Positions 50,701 to 59,900 of a DNA stretch of 64,000 nucleotides are shown here, in pieces. Each line of letters starts with the position of its first letter. Positions within the stretch are counted from its first letter, which is position 1. Below the pieces are notes generated by a model. That model had not been told where the DNA came from, made no database searches, and saw only the letters and a program-made list of their open reading frames with translations. Both the position numbers and the translations under genes were made by a program. The DNA is from a candidate division WOR-1 bacterium RIFOXYB2_FULL_46_45. GTDB lineage: Bacteria > Margulisbacteria > WOR-1 > XYC2-FULL-46-14. The DNA lies in NCBI GenBank assembly GCA_001771585.1, contig MEUE01000001.1, forward strand, positions 540,744 to 604,743, given 5' to 3'.

Positions 50701-51778
50701 CCAGCCAACCGTTGCCGGTTTTTTGATTTGTATCCAAATCGGTTACCGAAGGCATATCCCATCCCGACCATTTTATGCTTTCCGTCTTAAAAACATAGCT
50801 GTAAACTCCCGTGCCGTCTTTCGCGCTGGTGCGGTAATGGTTGACATAAAGATATTTGCCGTTGGGAGAAACATCCATCCCTTCCCAAATATTGTTTGCC
50901 GTATCCTGCTCGTTGGCATTTACAACTCTGGCTACGCCAAGCAATTCATAGGGAACCAGCGCCGTACTGGAATAAATCCTAACGTCGGCATTGTCACCGC
51001 TAACCTCATGCACCCTGACATACAACAATTCAACCGGAACAGTAGAATAAGAATCGGTATAACCGGAATATTTCAAATAAGTCGGATTATATAAATTAGA
51101 GATAGTTTCAACTTTGGTAAAGGTACCGCCAACCGCCTGGCTGATGTCATAAATCAAGACCGATCCGTCGGTCCTGGCAACCGAAACCGCCAGGCGCGAT
51201 CCGTCTTCTTTTATCGCCAATCCGTAAATACCAAATTCGCCGGTATTGATTGAAGAGGCCAGATATTGATTTTTAACTATGTCGATAACATAAACCTGTT
51301 TGCTTCCGCCGTCCGCTATATAAAGGAACCTGCCATCCGGAGTAAGCGCGATCTGCCGGGGCGACTGCATTGAAGAAGGCTTGTTGGACGCGAAAGCGGT
51401 ATCTTCTTTAATGCTTGAGATATTTGAAATGTCGTACGCCCTTACCGTTGAAAAAGACATTCCGGCGGCCAATGAAACATACAGTTTTTTTCCGTCCGGT
51501 GAAACTACCATCCCGTACGGCTTCCCGGAAAGCGGCCCGATTGAAGCGACATTGGCAGTCAAAGTAAGCTTCCCACCTACAAGGACCCCTCTATGCACAA
51601 AAATCTTGGAAGAATTGGTGTCGGGAACAAACACATAATGATATGTCCCCCCGCCCGGGTTTGCCTTGACCGGCGAACAAACCGGCTGAGACGGTACCGC
51701 CACCGCAAAGGCCTGGACCGAGGTTAAAGCCAAAATCACCGCCGACAATAAAATTAAACCGAATTTACCCAATTTCAT
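47759..51778 (-). CDS. Large secreted beta-propeller / FN3 / IPT surface protein
   Basis: A 1,339-residue secreted protein. Signal peptide (KLGKFGLILLSAVILALTSVQAFA). YVTN-type beta-propeller repeats (KPYGMVVSPDGKKLYVSLA, SPRQIALTPDGRFLYIADGG, YGLAIKEDGSRLAVSV, about residues 30-390), an FN3-like domain (RIITPVTGQKDVSGNATWEA), three IPT/TIG domains (about 520-840), a jelly-roll domain shared with the next protein (IIDDFEYDSKGKPISVVGYN, about 840-1050), an FN3-like segment and a C-terminal strand-rich region. It probably forms an adhesin-like surface structure. It is co-transcribed with its neighbours. Confidence 0.86.
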   Translation of the reverse strand: MKLGKFGLILLSAVILALTSVQAFAVAVPSQPVCSPVKANPGGGTYHYVFVPDTNSSKIFVHRGVLVGGKLTLTANVASIGPLSGKPYGMVVSPDGKKLYVSLAAGMSFSTVRAYDISNISSIKEDTAFASNKPSSMQSPRQIALTPDGRFLYIADGGSKQVYVIDIVKNQYLASSINTGEFGIYGLAIKEDGSRLAVSVARTDGSVLIYDISQAVGGTFTKVETISNLYNPTYLKYSGYTDSYSTVPVELLYVRVHEVSGDNADVRIYSSTALVPYELLGVARVVNANEQDTANNIWEGMDVSPNGKYLYVNHYRTSAKDGTGVYSYVFKTESIKWSGWDMPSVTDLDTNQKTGNGWLAYGPFKYLSESDSAVLSPDGSILWYAYSDGGFYDFSYATGFYDKDTGELNTPPGKPRIITPVTGQKDVSGNATWEAAIDDNGTPVYDVYYIGTSEVGSGMWKVLGSNVSTTSIAMDSTKLLAGTSYYLKVIAKDSEGLQSLPDSVGPFTMGGGTAPGIAKIIGLENASGTATTDAYVYDTIVITGEGFGSDPGKGKKDTATNNVKIYHTNYSGGLTIRDDTDVSYDGLQVWEWSDKKIKIGIPRSIGTTFIDSGKNELVVTNVLGASNKMALNVKPKIYSINPTSTAQGTSVLVTIEGTALSGTNTVAFGSTSAGAGTLTTPRKSGNSPDGTGANDQLAVLSPAALAVGKYAIEVTIDSQKSNSDVEFEVKTAGTPDIKRVVPNVAPIGGKITVNIEGSNFASDATVSLSKTGQTNLSAVVNSTSSSKINCTFDLTSATTAQIGKWDLVVENKAEAKKGTLEKGFTIADSATKISQIIDDFEYDSKGKPISVVGYNKFATGGDITVAMSTTKKYEGDQAAEITYLKTLQGFRGYNATLKTEQDLSAFDTLVIYTMVDTTSTGELKLQVTGKSTDGKTTANFGGMPTTTYNIKLSDTTFTKHTIPMSALKEVDDKGVEKVAGVDFKSFQARITDYQLVFTGNDASAGPIRADFVAAEGYTAPVIGDIVTSIKRDADTVGSSVTLSWMINKAGVTAVDIYSVSGTSESTTAVYTTDTTKWKAESTNVSATTYTDKAKEGLVGAGYQKYYKVVPTGTTLTATALSLDVVGKFDLGVGPSDTNPERAFISLPLEPTGYTLSTVFGAQPSDDDAIAVIDNNFSITKGKTYSKSAWADISGITALDSLQAGRSYVYTTFTAKHLTVVGKLMEKSNNLTLALGLDSTKTGLNLELIANAFPTPVLISDSKTGLNGLTFGTQGGGLDAAQVSIIDANASIIGDGYAWHNGSASWVDSNTKTSTLMLLPGRGYIVNDPTITSFSWTQSK

Positions 51779-51790
51779 CTTTTCTCCTCC

Positions 51791-53485
51791 TTAATCCGAA
51801 CCTTTATCCGCCTCCGCCTTCCCGGCATCCGCTCTTCCCGCTTCCAATGATTTTCCCGCTTCACTTATCCCAAGATCAAAACGATTCCCTTCCTTTGAAA
51901 TTCCCGAATCACCGACTTTGGGTGGAACAACTTTTACCCTGGTTCTCAATTGCAGCAAATGTCCAAGATCGGTAATTTGGGTCAAAGCGGCTCCCGAACG
52001 GTCAATGTCTCCTTCAACTACCACCCTAACCGTAACCGTTTCCTCCACGGGGGTTCCTGTCCCGCGAAAAACAAATGCCGGGGACAAGATCCAGGGCAAA
52101 GCAGAGTTATTAATATCAAGCAGAGAAGAGGTAACTGGAATCTGTATCGGTTCTATTTTCTGGTTGACAGTTTTATTCGGCCCGAGGGCTACCAGCGTTA
52201 CTTTTGTAATCTTAAACGGAACCGCCTGGGCCAGCAAAGCGTCTTTTGCCGTTTTGGAAGAAGACAAAGCTGAAGTTACGGTATCGACAACAATCTCGGC
52301 CGTGGCGTTCTTGTCAAAAACCGCCTGCTTGGAACGATCTTCCTCTTCTGTCAGCGAAACAGCAACACTCTTCCCTTCCGTATTTTTTAACACCTTATAA
52401 GGAGGTTTTCCCGACAAATTCTTTTCTACTTTAACATATTGATTTTCGGCAGCCAAAGAAACTTCTTTGCTTTTGTCAAGAGCGATAAGTTTTGACGACT
52501 TGTCGATCGCGGCGCATTCTTCGGTTCCGCCCCCGTCTTTCCTGCAAAGCAGTTTGCCATTGGAGTCCACTCTATAATAAGCCATTACGATCTCTTGCAT
52601 CGGATCGCCGTACTTGACATAATATTCCTTATTAAAATTAGAATCATACAAATAAAACAGCGGATAGTCCCTTGAGCCGATCTTTACTTTCTTTTGTTCG
52701 GGCGAAACATAGATTGTTTCGCCGTTCCGTGCGAATTCATAAACCGCGTTGCCGCCTTCTACCTTAGCCAAAATCCCTCCCGGGACCGCCTTGCCTTCCA
52801 CTCCCTTATAAAAAGTGCAATCGGTGCTTGCTTTGTCTTTACATTCGGCGGTTTTGCCGGGATCCTGCAGGCGGGGATCGCTATTGTCTTCCAAAGAAAC
52901 AAATTGGCCGTTTTTATCTACTATAATAGAAGAGAGCTGTGTCCCTATTTTTAATCCCAAAGAATATCCCGCCTTCAAACCAATTCCCTCATTGACGTCA
53001 ACAATGGCGGAAAAAGGGATCTTTGCTCCACCCTGATTGGAGTTAACTCGCTGGGTAACCGCCCCTTCCACTACTTTTTCTTTGTCTCTCCCCACTCCCT
53101 GATCATTGTAAATTTCCTCCACTCCATCCGGAGTGCAATTTGCCAATGCAAGAGCCATTCCTAATCCAGTCGATTTAGTAGCTCCTCCAGCAATTAGCAC
53201 TTTAGCCGCTATCCCTGCCGTTGCAACCGTTAATGCCACTGCTGCAGTCCCATACCCACCATAGTAAGCAACTTTCGAAACCGTTTCTTGTGTTCTTGTG
53301 GTCATAATACTGTCAACTGCTCTGGCAAATCTATATGCAGTGCTTTTTACTCGAAATGGTTCTTGTGGATTTTTTGCTTCTTTTTTACCTGCCGTGTTTT
53401 TTTGATGTCCCGGCTTGTCCAAACCAAAATAAGCATCAAATTTTTTAGGATCATTTAAACTATAACTAGAATTTACTCCACCCAT
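51791..53485 (-). CDS. Hypothetical protein with hydrophobic hairpin and repetitive tail
   Basis: A 564-residue protein of unknown family, first gene of the secreted-protein operon. N-terminus MGGVNSSYSLNDPKKFDAYFG, no signal peptide. A Gly/Ala-rich hydrophobic stretch lies at about 75-125 (YYGGYGTAAVALTVATAGIAAKVLIAGG). The central region is strand-rich (GGILAKVEGGNAVYEFARNGETIYV) and looks extracytoplasmic. Cys residues occur in pairs (AECKDKASTDC). The tail repeats EAGK/EAGRADAGK units. ATG 53485 is supported by AGGAGGG. Two tandem sigma-28-like promoters lie upstream. Confidence 0.75.
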   Translation of the reverse strand: MGGVNSSYSLNDPKKFDAYFGLDKPGHQKNTAGKKEAKNPQEPFRVKSTAYRFARAVDSIMTTRTQETVSKVAYYGGYGTAAVALTVATAGIAAKVLIAGGATKSTGLGMALALANCTPDGVEEIYNDQGVGRDKEKVVEGAVTQRVNSNQGGAKIPFSAIVDVNEGIGLKAGYSLGLKIGTQLSSIIVDKNGQFVSLEDNSDPRLQDPGKTAECKDKASTDCTFYKGVEGKAVPGGILAKVEGGNAVYEFARNGETIYVSPEQKKVKIGSRDYPLFYLYDSNFNKEYYVKYGDPMQEIVMAYYRVDSNGKLLCRKDGGGTEECAAIDKSSKLIALDKSKEVSLAAENQYVKVEKNLSGKPPYKVLKNTEGKSVAVSLTEEEDRSKQAVFDKNATAEIVVDTVTSALSSSKTAKDALLAQAVPFKITKVTLVALGPNKTVNQKIEPIQIPVTSSLLDINNSALPWILSPAFVFRGTGTPVEETVTVRVVVEGDIDRSGAALTQITDLGHLLQLRTRVKVVPPKVGDSGISKEGNRFDLGISEAGKSLEAGRADAGKAEADKGSD

Positions 53486-53541
53486 TTTATTTCCCTCCTG
53501 TTTTTCTGGTATCCCGATATCCTGTTATCCTATCTATATAT

Positions 53542-53568
53542 TTATCGTGAGCATTTCCGGAAAATTTC
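53542..53568 (-). promoter_or_regulatory. Sigma-28-like promoter (proximal) of the five-gene operon
   Basis: Minus strand: GAAATTTT, 11 nt, CACGATAA. The leader is about 50 nt. It drives 53485 down to 43389, whose genes are separated by only 3-15 nt. Confidence 0.77.
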
Positions 53569-53636
53569 ACACTATTTTGCATTTCTAAAAAAATACCCAA
53601 AACAGCACAAAACAGACCTGGTCCCGCCTAACGGCC

Positions 53637-53663
53637 TAATCGTAATAACAGAGGTAAAACTTG
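53637..53663 (-). promoter_or_regulatory. Sigma-28-like promoter (distal) of the five-gene operon
   Basis: Minus strand: CAAGTTTT, 11 nt, TACGATTA. It starts 12 nt after the Omp85 gene stop and 95 bp upstream of the proximal promoter. Its transcript would carry a 31-codon frame (53582-53487) ending 1 nt before the operon's first ATG. Confidence 0.65.
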
Positions 53664-53674
53664 CATTTTTTGTC

Positions 53675-56600
53675 TCAATTCCATCCGCCGATATCAAAAC
53701 CGAATCCGCCGCCGGCTCCAATCGGGATCCCGTAAAAAACGTTAACCGGCATCCCGAAAACATAGACGCGCACTCCGGCGCCAACCCCGTAACCAAGCGG
53801 ACTGCGGGTTTGATAATCTTCAAACGTAAAACTAAAATCGGCGTAGAGATAAAATTGGACAAACATCCCGTAATCGCGGCTAATTGTTATAAGCGGAGCG
53901 CGAAACTCTCCGTTAAAAGCCAGGAAGCCCGATCCGATCCCCAGACCGGACGGATAGCCCCTCACAAAATTATTTCCGCCTAAAATAAACTGATTGCTGT
54001 AGGTTAAATTATAGCCGTAGCCAAGACTGGCCCTCAAAACAGCGCCGGTCCCCCAGAACAAAGGGAAATACTGGCGCCCTTCTCCACCGACTTTCACATA
54101 ACCACCTTTGTCGTAATAGCCCCCGTCAACATACGCCCTTAAAAAAGTTCCACTGGTTGCTCCGACAGCATTATCCCTGGTATCGTATTCGACAAACGGG
54201 ACTACCCCGACATTTCCAAAATAACGGTTCTCTTTGGAAAAATTAAAGGTCTGGCCAAAAGCTTCGATTATATCCTGTTCCTCGATAATATTTAATCCGC
54301 CTTTAACTTCCGCTCCCGCTTTCAGGTTTTTACCGACAAAGACCGAAAGGCGGACCAACGCCTGGATATAATCCTGCCCAAAAACTTTGCTTAGATCTTT
54401 TTTGTCGTAATAATAAGACATCCCTTTGCTCGCGGAAAAAGAGGCGGCGACAATTTTTCGGCCCACTTTAAAGAGATAGGGTGTGGAATAAGAAAGGTGC
54501 GCTCCCCAGTTCCATTTGTCGCTCAGCTTATAGGCGTATCCGCCGGCACCAAGCCTTTCTCCTCCGCCAAAGAGATTGATCAGTCCGACATCGGCGCCAA
54601 ATTTAAAATAATCGGCGCCAAATCCATAGGCGCCGCTGATATTGGCCCAAAAATTATTGTTTCTTTCTTTTATATGTATTTCCAGTTCAACTTTGCCGTC
54701 TTTTACTTTTACTTTCCAGCCGGCAATTTCAAATGTCCCAATGTTTCTTGCCGCCGCAGCCAAAGCGTCCCGTAATTCAAAGACATTAAAGTCCGAACCC
54801 GCCTCCACTTTTAGCATTTTCAGATGGTCCAGGATGTTTTGGACTCCGGTCTTTTTCGCCCCGACAATCTTGATCTTAGCCAATTTCCCGCTTCCCCCAA
54901 AAAGTATTTCCGACGCCGCCCGGGGAGCGACTTCTCTTTTTTGCAGGATATCAAGCAAGGCCAGGTGCGCCTGAAAAACGCCCGCTCCGCCCAAGTCTTT
55001 CAATACTTCCACGTTTTCCGTTTTTACCGCGATTTCAAGGTCGCTCTTTGCGATCTCGGCCAGGGCATCGGAAACTTTTTTCTGTTTCTGTGCCTCCCCT
55101 TTCAGCTCCTGCATGCCTCCATAAACCAGCCGGCTCATAACCAAGAGCATGCGGTGCAGGGAATCGGAATCCTTATTCTTTTCCGCCAGCTTATATGCCC
55201 GCCGGCCCAGCTCCATCATTTGGGAAAAAAACCACTCCGCCCGTTCTTTTAAATGGGTTGATTTTGAATTTATGATAAAAATTTCAAGTTTCAGATATTC
55301 CCGATAAAGGATGCCGGCCGACTGCCATAACTGCTCAAAATTTTCTTCCCCTCCTTTTATCCCTTCCACCATGCCTTCGGCCATTTTCCTGACTTGAGCC
55401 AACAAACCGGGATCTTTTTCCGAATAATATACTGTAATCGCCTCTTCAACCGCCAGGCAGCTGCCAAGGTCTTCCGAATCAAATTTTGCTCCCCGGTAAA
55501 GTTCCAGGGATTTCTCGGTCAGCCGGACCGCCTGCCGAAAAACCTTTTCCATGCGTTTTTTTATTTTTTCCGACAATTCCGGGCGGTCTTTTTTTACTTG
55601 CATTTCCAGCAACTTCAGGTAAGCATGGTATTCAAACAGCGCCGCGGCACAGGATAAAACCGTCTTAAATTGGCGCGGGCGGGCAAGAAAATCCCCAACC
55701 AGTTTTTCGATCTTATTTTCGTCGCTTTCAACCGCCACCGCGTAGCGCAGTTCCGAATACGCCCCGATATCATCCGCTTTTCCGGCAATCGCGGCAATAA
55801 AACCGTTAAGATAGTCGGCAATTTCCGGCTTTAGCGGACTGTTCCCTGTTTTTTCTTTCAGCGCGCCGCAAAAGGCTTTTAGCTCTTTGGCCGCCAGCGC
55901 CGAAGCTTCCGGAGATCTTTTTATTTTGGAAATTACCCTGCCGATGGAATTCCACAATGATTGAACCGCCGACAATACCTCTTTCTCCCGAAAATCTCCG
56001 GGATCGCGCCGGCCGGTAATCGCTTTCACGATCAGCGCAATAAATTTTAAGGGGTTCAAGATCAAACCGTTCCATAAATTGGAAACAAGATTTAAGACCC
56101 AATGGTTCTTTTTCCAGCAAAACTCGCCCAAAAGCACCTGCAAATCGGCATTCAACCGGACCAGGCTCATGAGGGCCTGCATCAGTTCTTCCGGGTTTTT
56201 TGCCTGGTCGGCCGCGCGGGCATACGTTTTTACCGCCTGTTCCAGGTTCCCCAGCCCAAGATGGCACTGGGCCAGCTCCAAAAGGGCCGGGATATTCCCG
56301 GGCTTCAACCGGATAAGCGCGTTATACTCCTTGATCGCCTCCTTAAAATCACGATTGGAAGCGTAAAACCGCGCCAAACGAAGTCGGGCCGGAAAATTTC
56401 CGGGATCGGCCTCCAAAACCTTATTAAGATGTAACTCCATCAAACGAGGGTCGGTTTTTGAAGCCTTGGAAAGCGAATTTATAAGAAGCAGCAGCATTTT
56501 GGCTTTCAGCTTTTTATCCGGCAATTTATCAATATAATGTTCTATGTCCCTTATCTGTTCATAGGGAGGGGTCTTTTGGGGGAGATTGGCGCATTGGTCG

Positions 56601-56935
56601 ATTTTAAAGATAATCTCCAGTACCGGATCGAAAATTTGCAGTGTGGCGTTTTCATCCTTCATATTGCGGCGCACAATCCCGGCCAGCGCCATGTACCTGG
56701 CGACCTCGGAATCGTGCTCACCCAATTCTTCTTTGGTTATTTCATGAAAGCTGCCGTCGGAGTTAACGATTGTCGCCACGACTGTTTTTTCCGCGGCCGG
56801 GGGAGGAGGAGAAACCGGGGGAGAAACAATCGGAAGATCGCCCGCGCAGGCGTAAACTTTGGCCGGAGCCGTTTCGATCCCAGCGTTCGAAACCGAATGG
56901 GTTCTGGTAAAAGATATTCCGCTTACACCGCTCAA
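53675..56935 (-). CDS. TPR-Omp85 fusion, BamA-like outer-membrane protein without signal peptide
   Basis: A 1,086-residue protein starting at TTG 56935 (Shine-Dalgarno GGAG 8 nt upstream). N-terminus SGVSGISFTRTHSVSNAG, no signal peptide. Residues about 125-680 are TPR and long helices (NFPARLRLARFYASNRDFKEAI, IPALLELAQCHLGLGNLEQAVK). A POTRA domain lies at about 680-765 (IVGAKKTGVQNILDHL...FNVFELRDALAAAARNIG...VELEIHIKER). The Omp85 16-strand-type barrel follows to the end, with the hallmark L6 motif NFVRGYPSG (about 992). Omp85 proteins insert or secrete proteins at the outer membrane. One POTRA plus cytoplasmic-type TPRs and no signal is unusual. Confidence 0.88.
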   Translation of the reverse strand: MSGVSGISFTRTHSVSNAGIETAPAKVYACAGDLPIVSPPVSPPPPAAEKTVVATIVNSDGSFHEITKEELGEHDSEVARYMALAGIVRRNMKDENATLQIFDPVLEIIFKIDQCANLPQKTPPYEQIRDIEHYIDKLPDKKLKAKMLLLLINSLSKASKTDPRLMELHLNKVLEADPGNFPARLRLARFYASNRDFKEAIKEYNALIRLKPGNIPALLELAQCHLGLGNLEQAVKTYARAADQAKNPEELMQALMSLVRLNADLQVLLGEFCWKKNHWVLNLVSNLWNGLILNPLKFIALIVKAITGRRDPGDFREKEVLSAVQSLWNSIGRVISKIKRSPEASALAAKELKAFCGALKEKTGNSPLKPEIADYLNGFIAAIAGKADDIGAYSELRYAVAVESDENKIEKLVGDFLARPRQFKTVLSCAAALFEYHAYLKLLEMQVKKDRPELSEKIKKRMEKVFRQAVRLTEKSLELYRGAKFDSEDLGSCLAVEEAITVYYSEKDPGLLAQVRKMAEGMVEGIKGGEENFEQLWQSAGILYREYLKLEIFIINSKSTHLKERAEWFFSQMMELGRRAYKLAEKNKDSDSLHRMLLVMSRLVYGGMQELKGEAQKQKKVSDALAEIAKSDLEIAVKTENVEVLKDLGGAGVFQAHLALLDILQKREVAPRAASEILFGGSGKLAKIKIVGAKKTGVQNILDHLKMLKVEAGSDFNVFELRDALAAAARNIGTFEIAGWKVKVKDGKVELEIHIKERNNNFWANISGAYGFGADYFKFGADVGLINLFGGGERLGAGGYAYKLSDKWNWGAHLSYSTPYLFKVGRKIVAASFSASKGMSYYYDKKDLSKVFGQDYIQALVRLSVFVGKNLKAGAEVKGGLNIIEEQDIIEAFGQTFNFSKENRYFGNVGVVPFVEYDTRDNAVGATSGTFLRAYVDGGYYDKGGYVKVGGEGRQYFPLFWGTGAVLRASLGYGYNLTYSNQFILGGNNFVRGYPSGLGIGSGFLAFNGEFRAPLITISRDYGMFVQFYLYADFSFTFEDYQTRSPLGYGVGAGVRVYVFGMPVNVFYGIPIGAGGGFGFDIGGWN

Positions 56936-56966
56936 GGCAATTTCTCCTTACTCTCTGGGAGTAATA

Positions 56967-59900
56967 TTAAAACTCCAAACCGATCCCGCCGCCAATCTCG
57001 TCAAAGGAGACATTGTCTCCCCTGTATCCTGAAAATCCCAGTTTTCCCTTCAGTACCGTCCCGTTATTGAACTTGTATCCGGCACCAAACGATCCTTCCC
57101 AATATTGATAGTTACCAACCTGGTATAAGCCGCCGGCAAAGAACTGCCAAGGGCCCCTTGACCTGAATTTTAAATCCATCCCGAAGGCCTGCGCGATTCT
57201 TCCCGCCTTGCTCCTTTCAACCGCAAAGAAACCGTTGGAGGAGGTTTCGTCATATCCTCCGCGGGTGGCGGAATAGAAGGTGGGGCTAAGCGCCCAGCTG
57301 TCGCTCAATTTAACGTAAGGCAATATAACCCTCAAGCCAATCTCTCCGTAACCTGAACCCAGCGGCTCGGTTGAATCGGGAAGAGCATTGATCTTATCGT
57401 TATATTCACCGATCGCCTTTGTCCTTTCGTCGGCCGGGCCGCCGGAAGGATATTTGTCGTTTAAGCGTTGAAGTGAATCCCGGGCATCCACCATTCCCTG
57501 ACGGCGGACGTCGATTTCATTTTCGCCTTCGCGCAAAAGAACCGCCCCTTCGGCGGAAACAAAAGGCATAAGCATAACGTCCCCATCGGCCACCTGCCAT
57601 TTTGGGGCGAATTCAAGCTTGGCTCCCAACGTATTGGCATTATAAGATCCGTTCTTCTCAACCTGCCCACTGTTTTCGTCGTTCTGGTAGTAGTTGAAAG
57701 AAGTGTTTTCTCCCCTAAAAAACGGCGTGACTTCAAAGTTAAAAGAGGGCCTTTCCAGCTTGTATTTTCCCCACAGGTCATAGCCCACGCTCTGGTTGTA
57801 GGTCAGATATTTAACCCGGTTACCCTTGTCGGCGGTATAAGAGCTCTCCGGCATGCCAAAGCCGACTGACAAACCTCCTCCCATCCTGAAATCTTTTGAG
57901 ACGGGATAAGAGCCCCTCATGTTTAATTTGTTGAACCCGGTATCGGAACTTTTTTTCTTGTCGTCAACGTATTCCCCTTTATTATAAGAGAAGGAAACAG
58001 CTGCCTCGCCCGAATCTTCTTCAACTGTCCTCTCTGTATCAAAAAATTCTTTTGCCGCGCTTCTAGCGATTTTGGGCTTATCGTCCATATCCCCGGGGAT
58101 TTTAGCCAATAGATCTTCCGCGTTTTTGACCCTGGCCTTTGATAACGCGTATTCCCTGTCTTGTTTGTATACCCTCGCCAATCCCAATTCGGATTCAATC
58201 AGGATCGACAGGATCGCCCATTCTTTATCGGCAATGAGCTTGTCGATGCTGTGGCCGTCGGCGCGGATCGCCTTGATGGCGTTAAAATAATAATCTTTAG
58301 CCCCCTTATAATCCCTAACTTGGTATAAGGCATTGGCCAGAGAATAATAAAGCTGGGACCGTTCCTGTTTCAAGCTGCGGAAACGGTCGTAATAAACCAT
58401 CGCCTTTTTGTAGTTTTGAACCGCATCCGCCCACTTCTCCTGTTCGCCCCGCAGGTCTCCCATCTGGGCCCAGGCCTTGCCGAGCCGGACAAAATGATTG
58501 CGGCGGGCGGACGAAAGTTTTCCGATAACTTCATTAAGCTTCTCCTCCGCTTCGGCAATCTTATCCTGTTTGATCAAAATATGAATGATGCCGAAGGCGG
58601 AATCAAAACAGATATTTTCAATATTCTTGTCCTGCCCGGAACAATTTGCCAGTATCTTTTCGGCAATTCGGAGCGCCTCCTCAAAATCGGCCTGTGCTTT
58701 TTTGTAATACGATTCGGACATCTTGATGTTGTTTTTGGCCATTTTCCAGCAGTAAAGATTGGCGCGGGCCAAAAGGGCATTGGCCTTGAAACGTTCTTTT
58801 TCCGCCGTCTCTCTCTTCTGTTCTTCCGGACTTTCTTTTTTCAGCGCGGCAAGTTCTTTTTCTACCGTCGCCAGCAGTTTTTGCGAATCGGAAACATTGT
58901 AAATCGTGTTAAGATAAGCGGTCTTGATGTCCCAGGTTGAAACCTCTCCTTCTTCCAGAACCTCCACATGCATAATTTCTCCTCGGTGGTCCCTTATGAA
59001 AGACATTATCCTGGAAAATGATCCGGGTTCAATATTCAAGAAACGCTCCATGGCCGTTTCATCAATTCGCAGACCGTTCCTTTCCCCAAGCAAAGCTTCA
59101 TAAATCATAAAAGCGGCCTTCTTTAGATCATCTTTACTAACCGATTCAGCCCCGATCCTGGAGAGCTCGGACAAAACCCATCCCAACCCTCTGACAGCAG
59201 AGAGAACAACCAATCCATCTTTAACTTTAACAATCCTTTGCCCGGACAATTTCTCCAAAGCCTTCGCCATTCTTTCGGCAGCGGGAACAAACTGATCCTT
59301 TAAAGCGGCGCTTTCTATGTCGGAAAATTCCTGCTGCCGCTCCATCCTCACCTTGCCGTATTCGGCATACATTTCGGCAATCGCGATCCTGGCTTCCGGA
59401 ATATGCTCAAGCCTCTGATAAATAATAAGGGCAGACTGGTATTGACGGGCAGCCTTAAGCATTCCGGCATAAGCCAGCAATATTTTTTGCGGCGAGCTCT
59501 TTAATTCGGTCAAAGCATCGTTATCTTCCCGGGTTAACCCCCTCAACTTCTCCACTATCTCGGACCTGTATTTTGCGGCCGTTTCAGAGAACATCTTAAC
59601 CGCCTCAATCTCTTTTCCCTCTTTTTTAAGCTTGCCGGCAATGATCCCTCTGGCCCAGGCCCAGGCGGAGATCGCCTTAAACTTATCTTCAAATTTAGAA
59701 GCGGATAAGTTCGCCAGATCGGCATATTTTTCCGCTTCCCGGGCTTGTTTTTCCGCCTCCTCGGTTTCGCCTGCCTTCATTTTAAGCTGTGCGTCGCGGG
59801 CATAGGCCTCGGCCAGGCCGATGCGGATCGCCATCAGCTTCTCGGCATCCAAATCTGAAGCGCTCTTGCTTAAAATCCAGTTATAGATACCGATGGCTCC

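Noticed and set aside
53572-53862. 96-codon minus-strand frame over the Omp85 3' end
   Set aside because: It overlaps the barrel coding region in another frame and lacks a ribosome-binding site.
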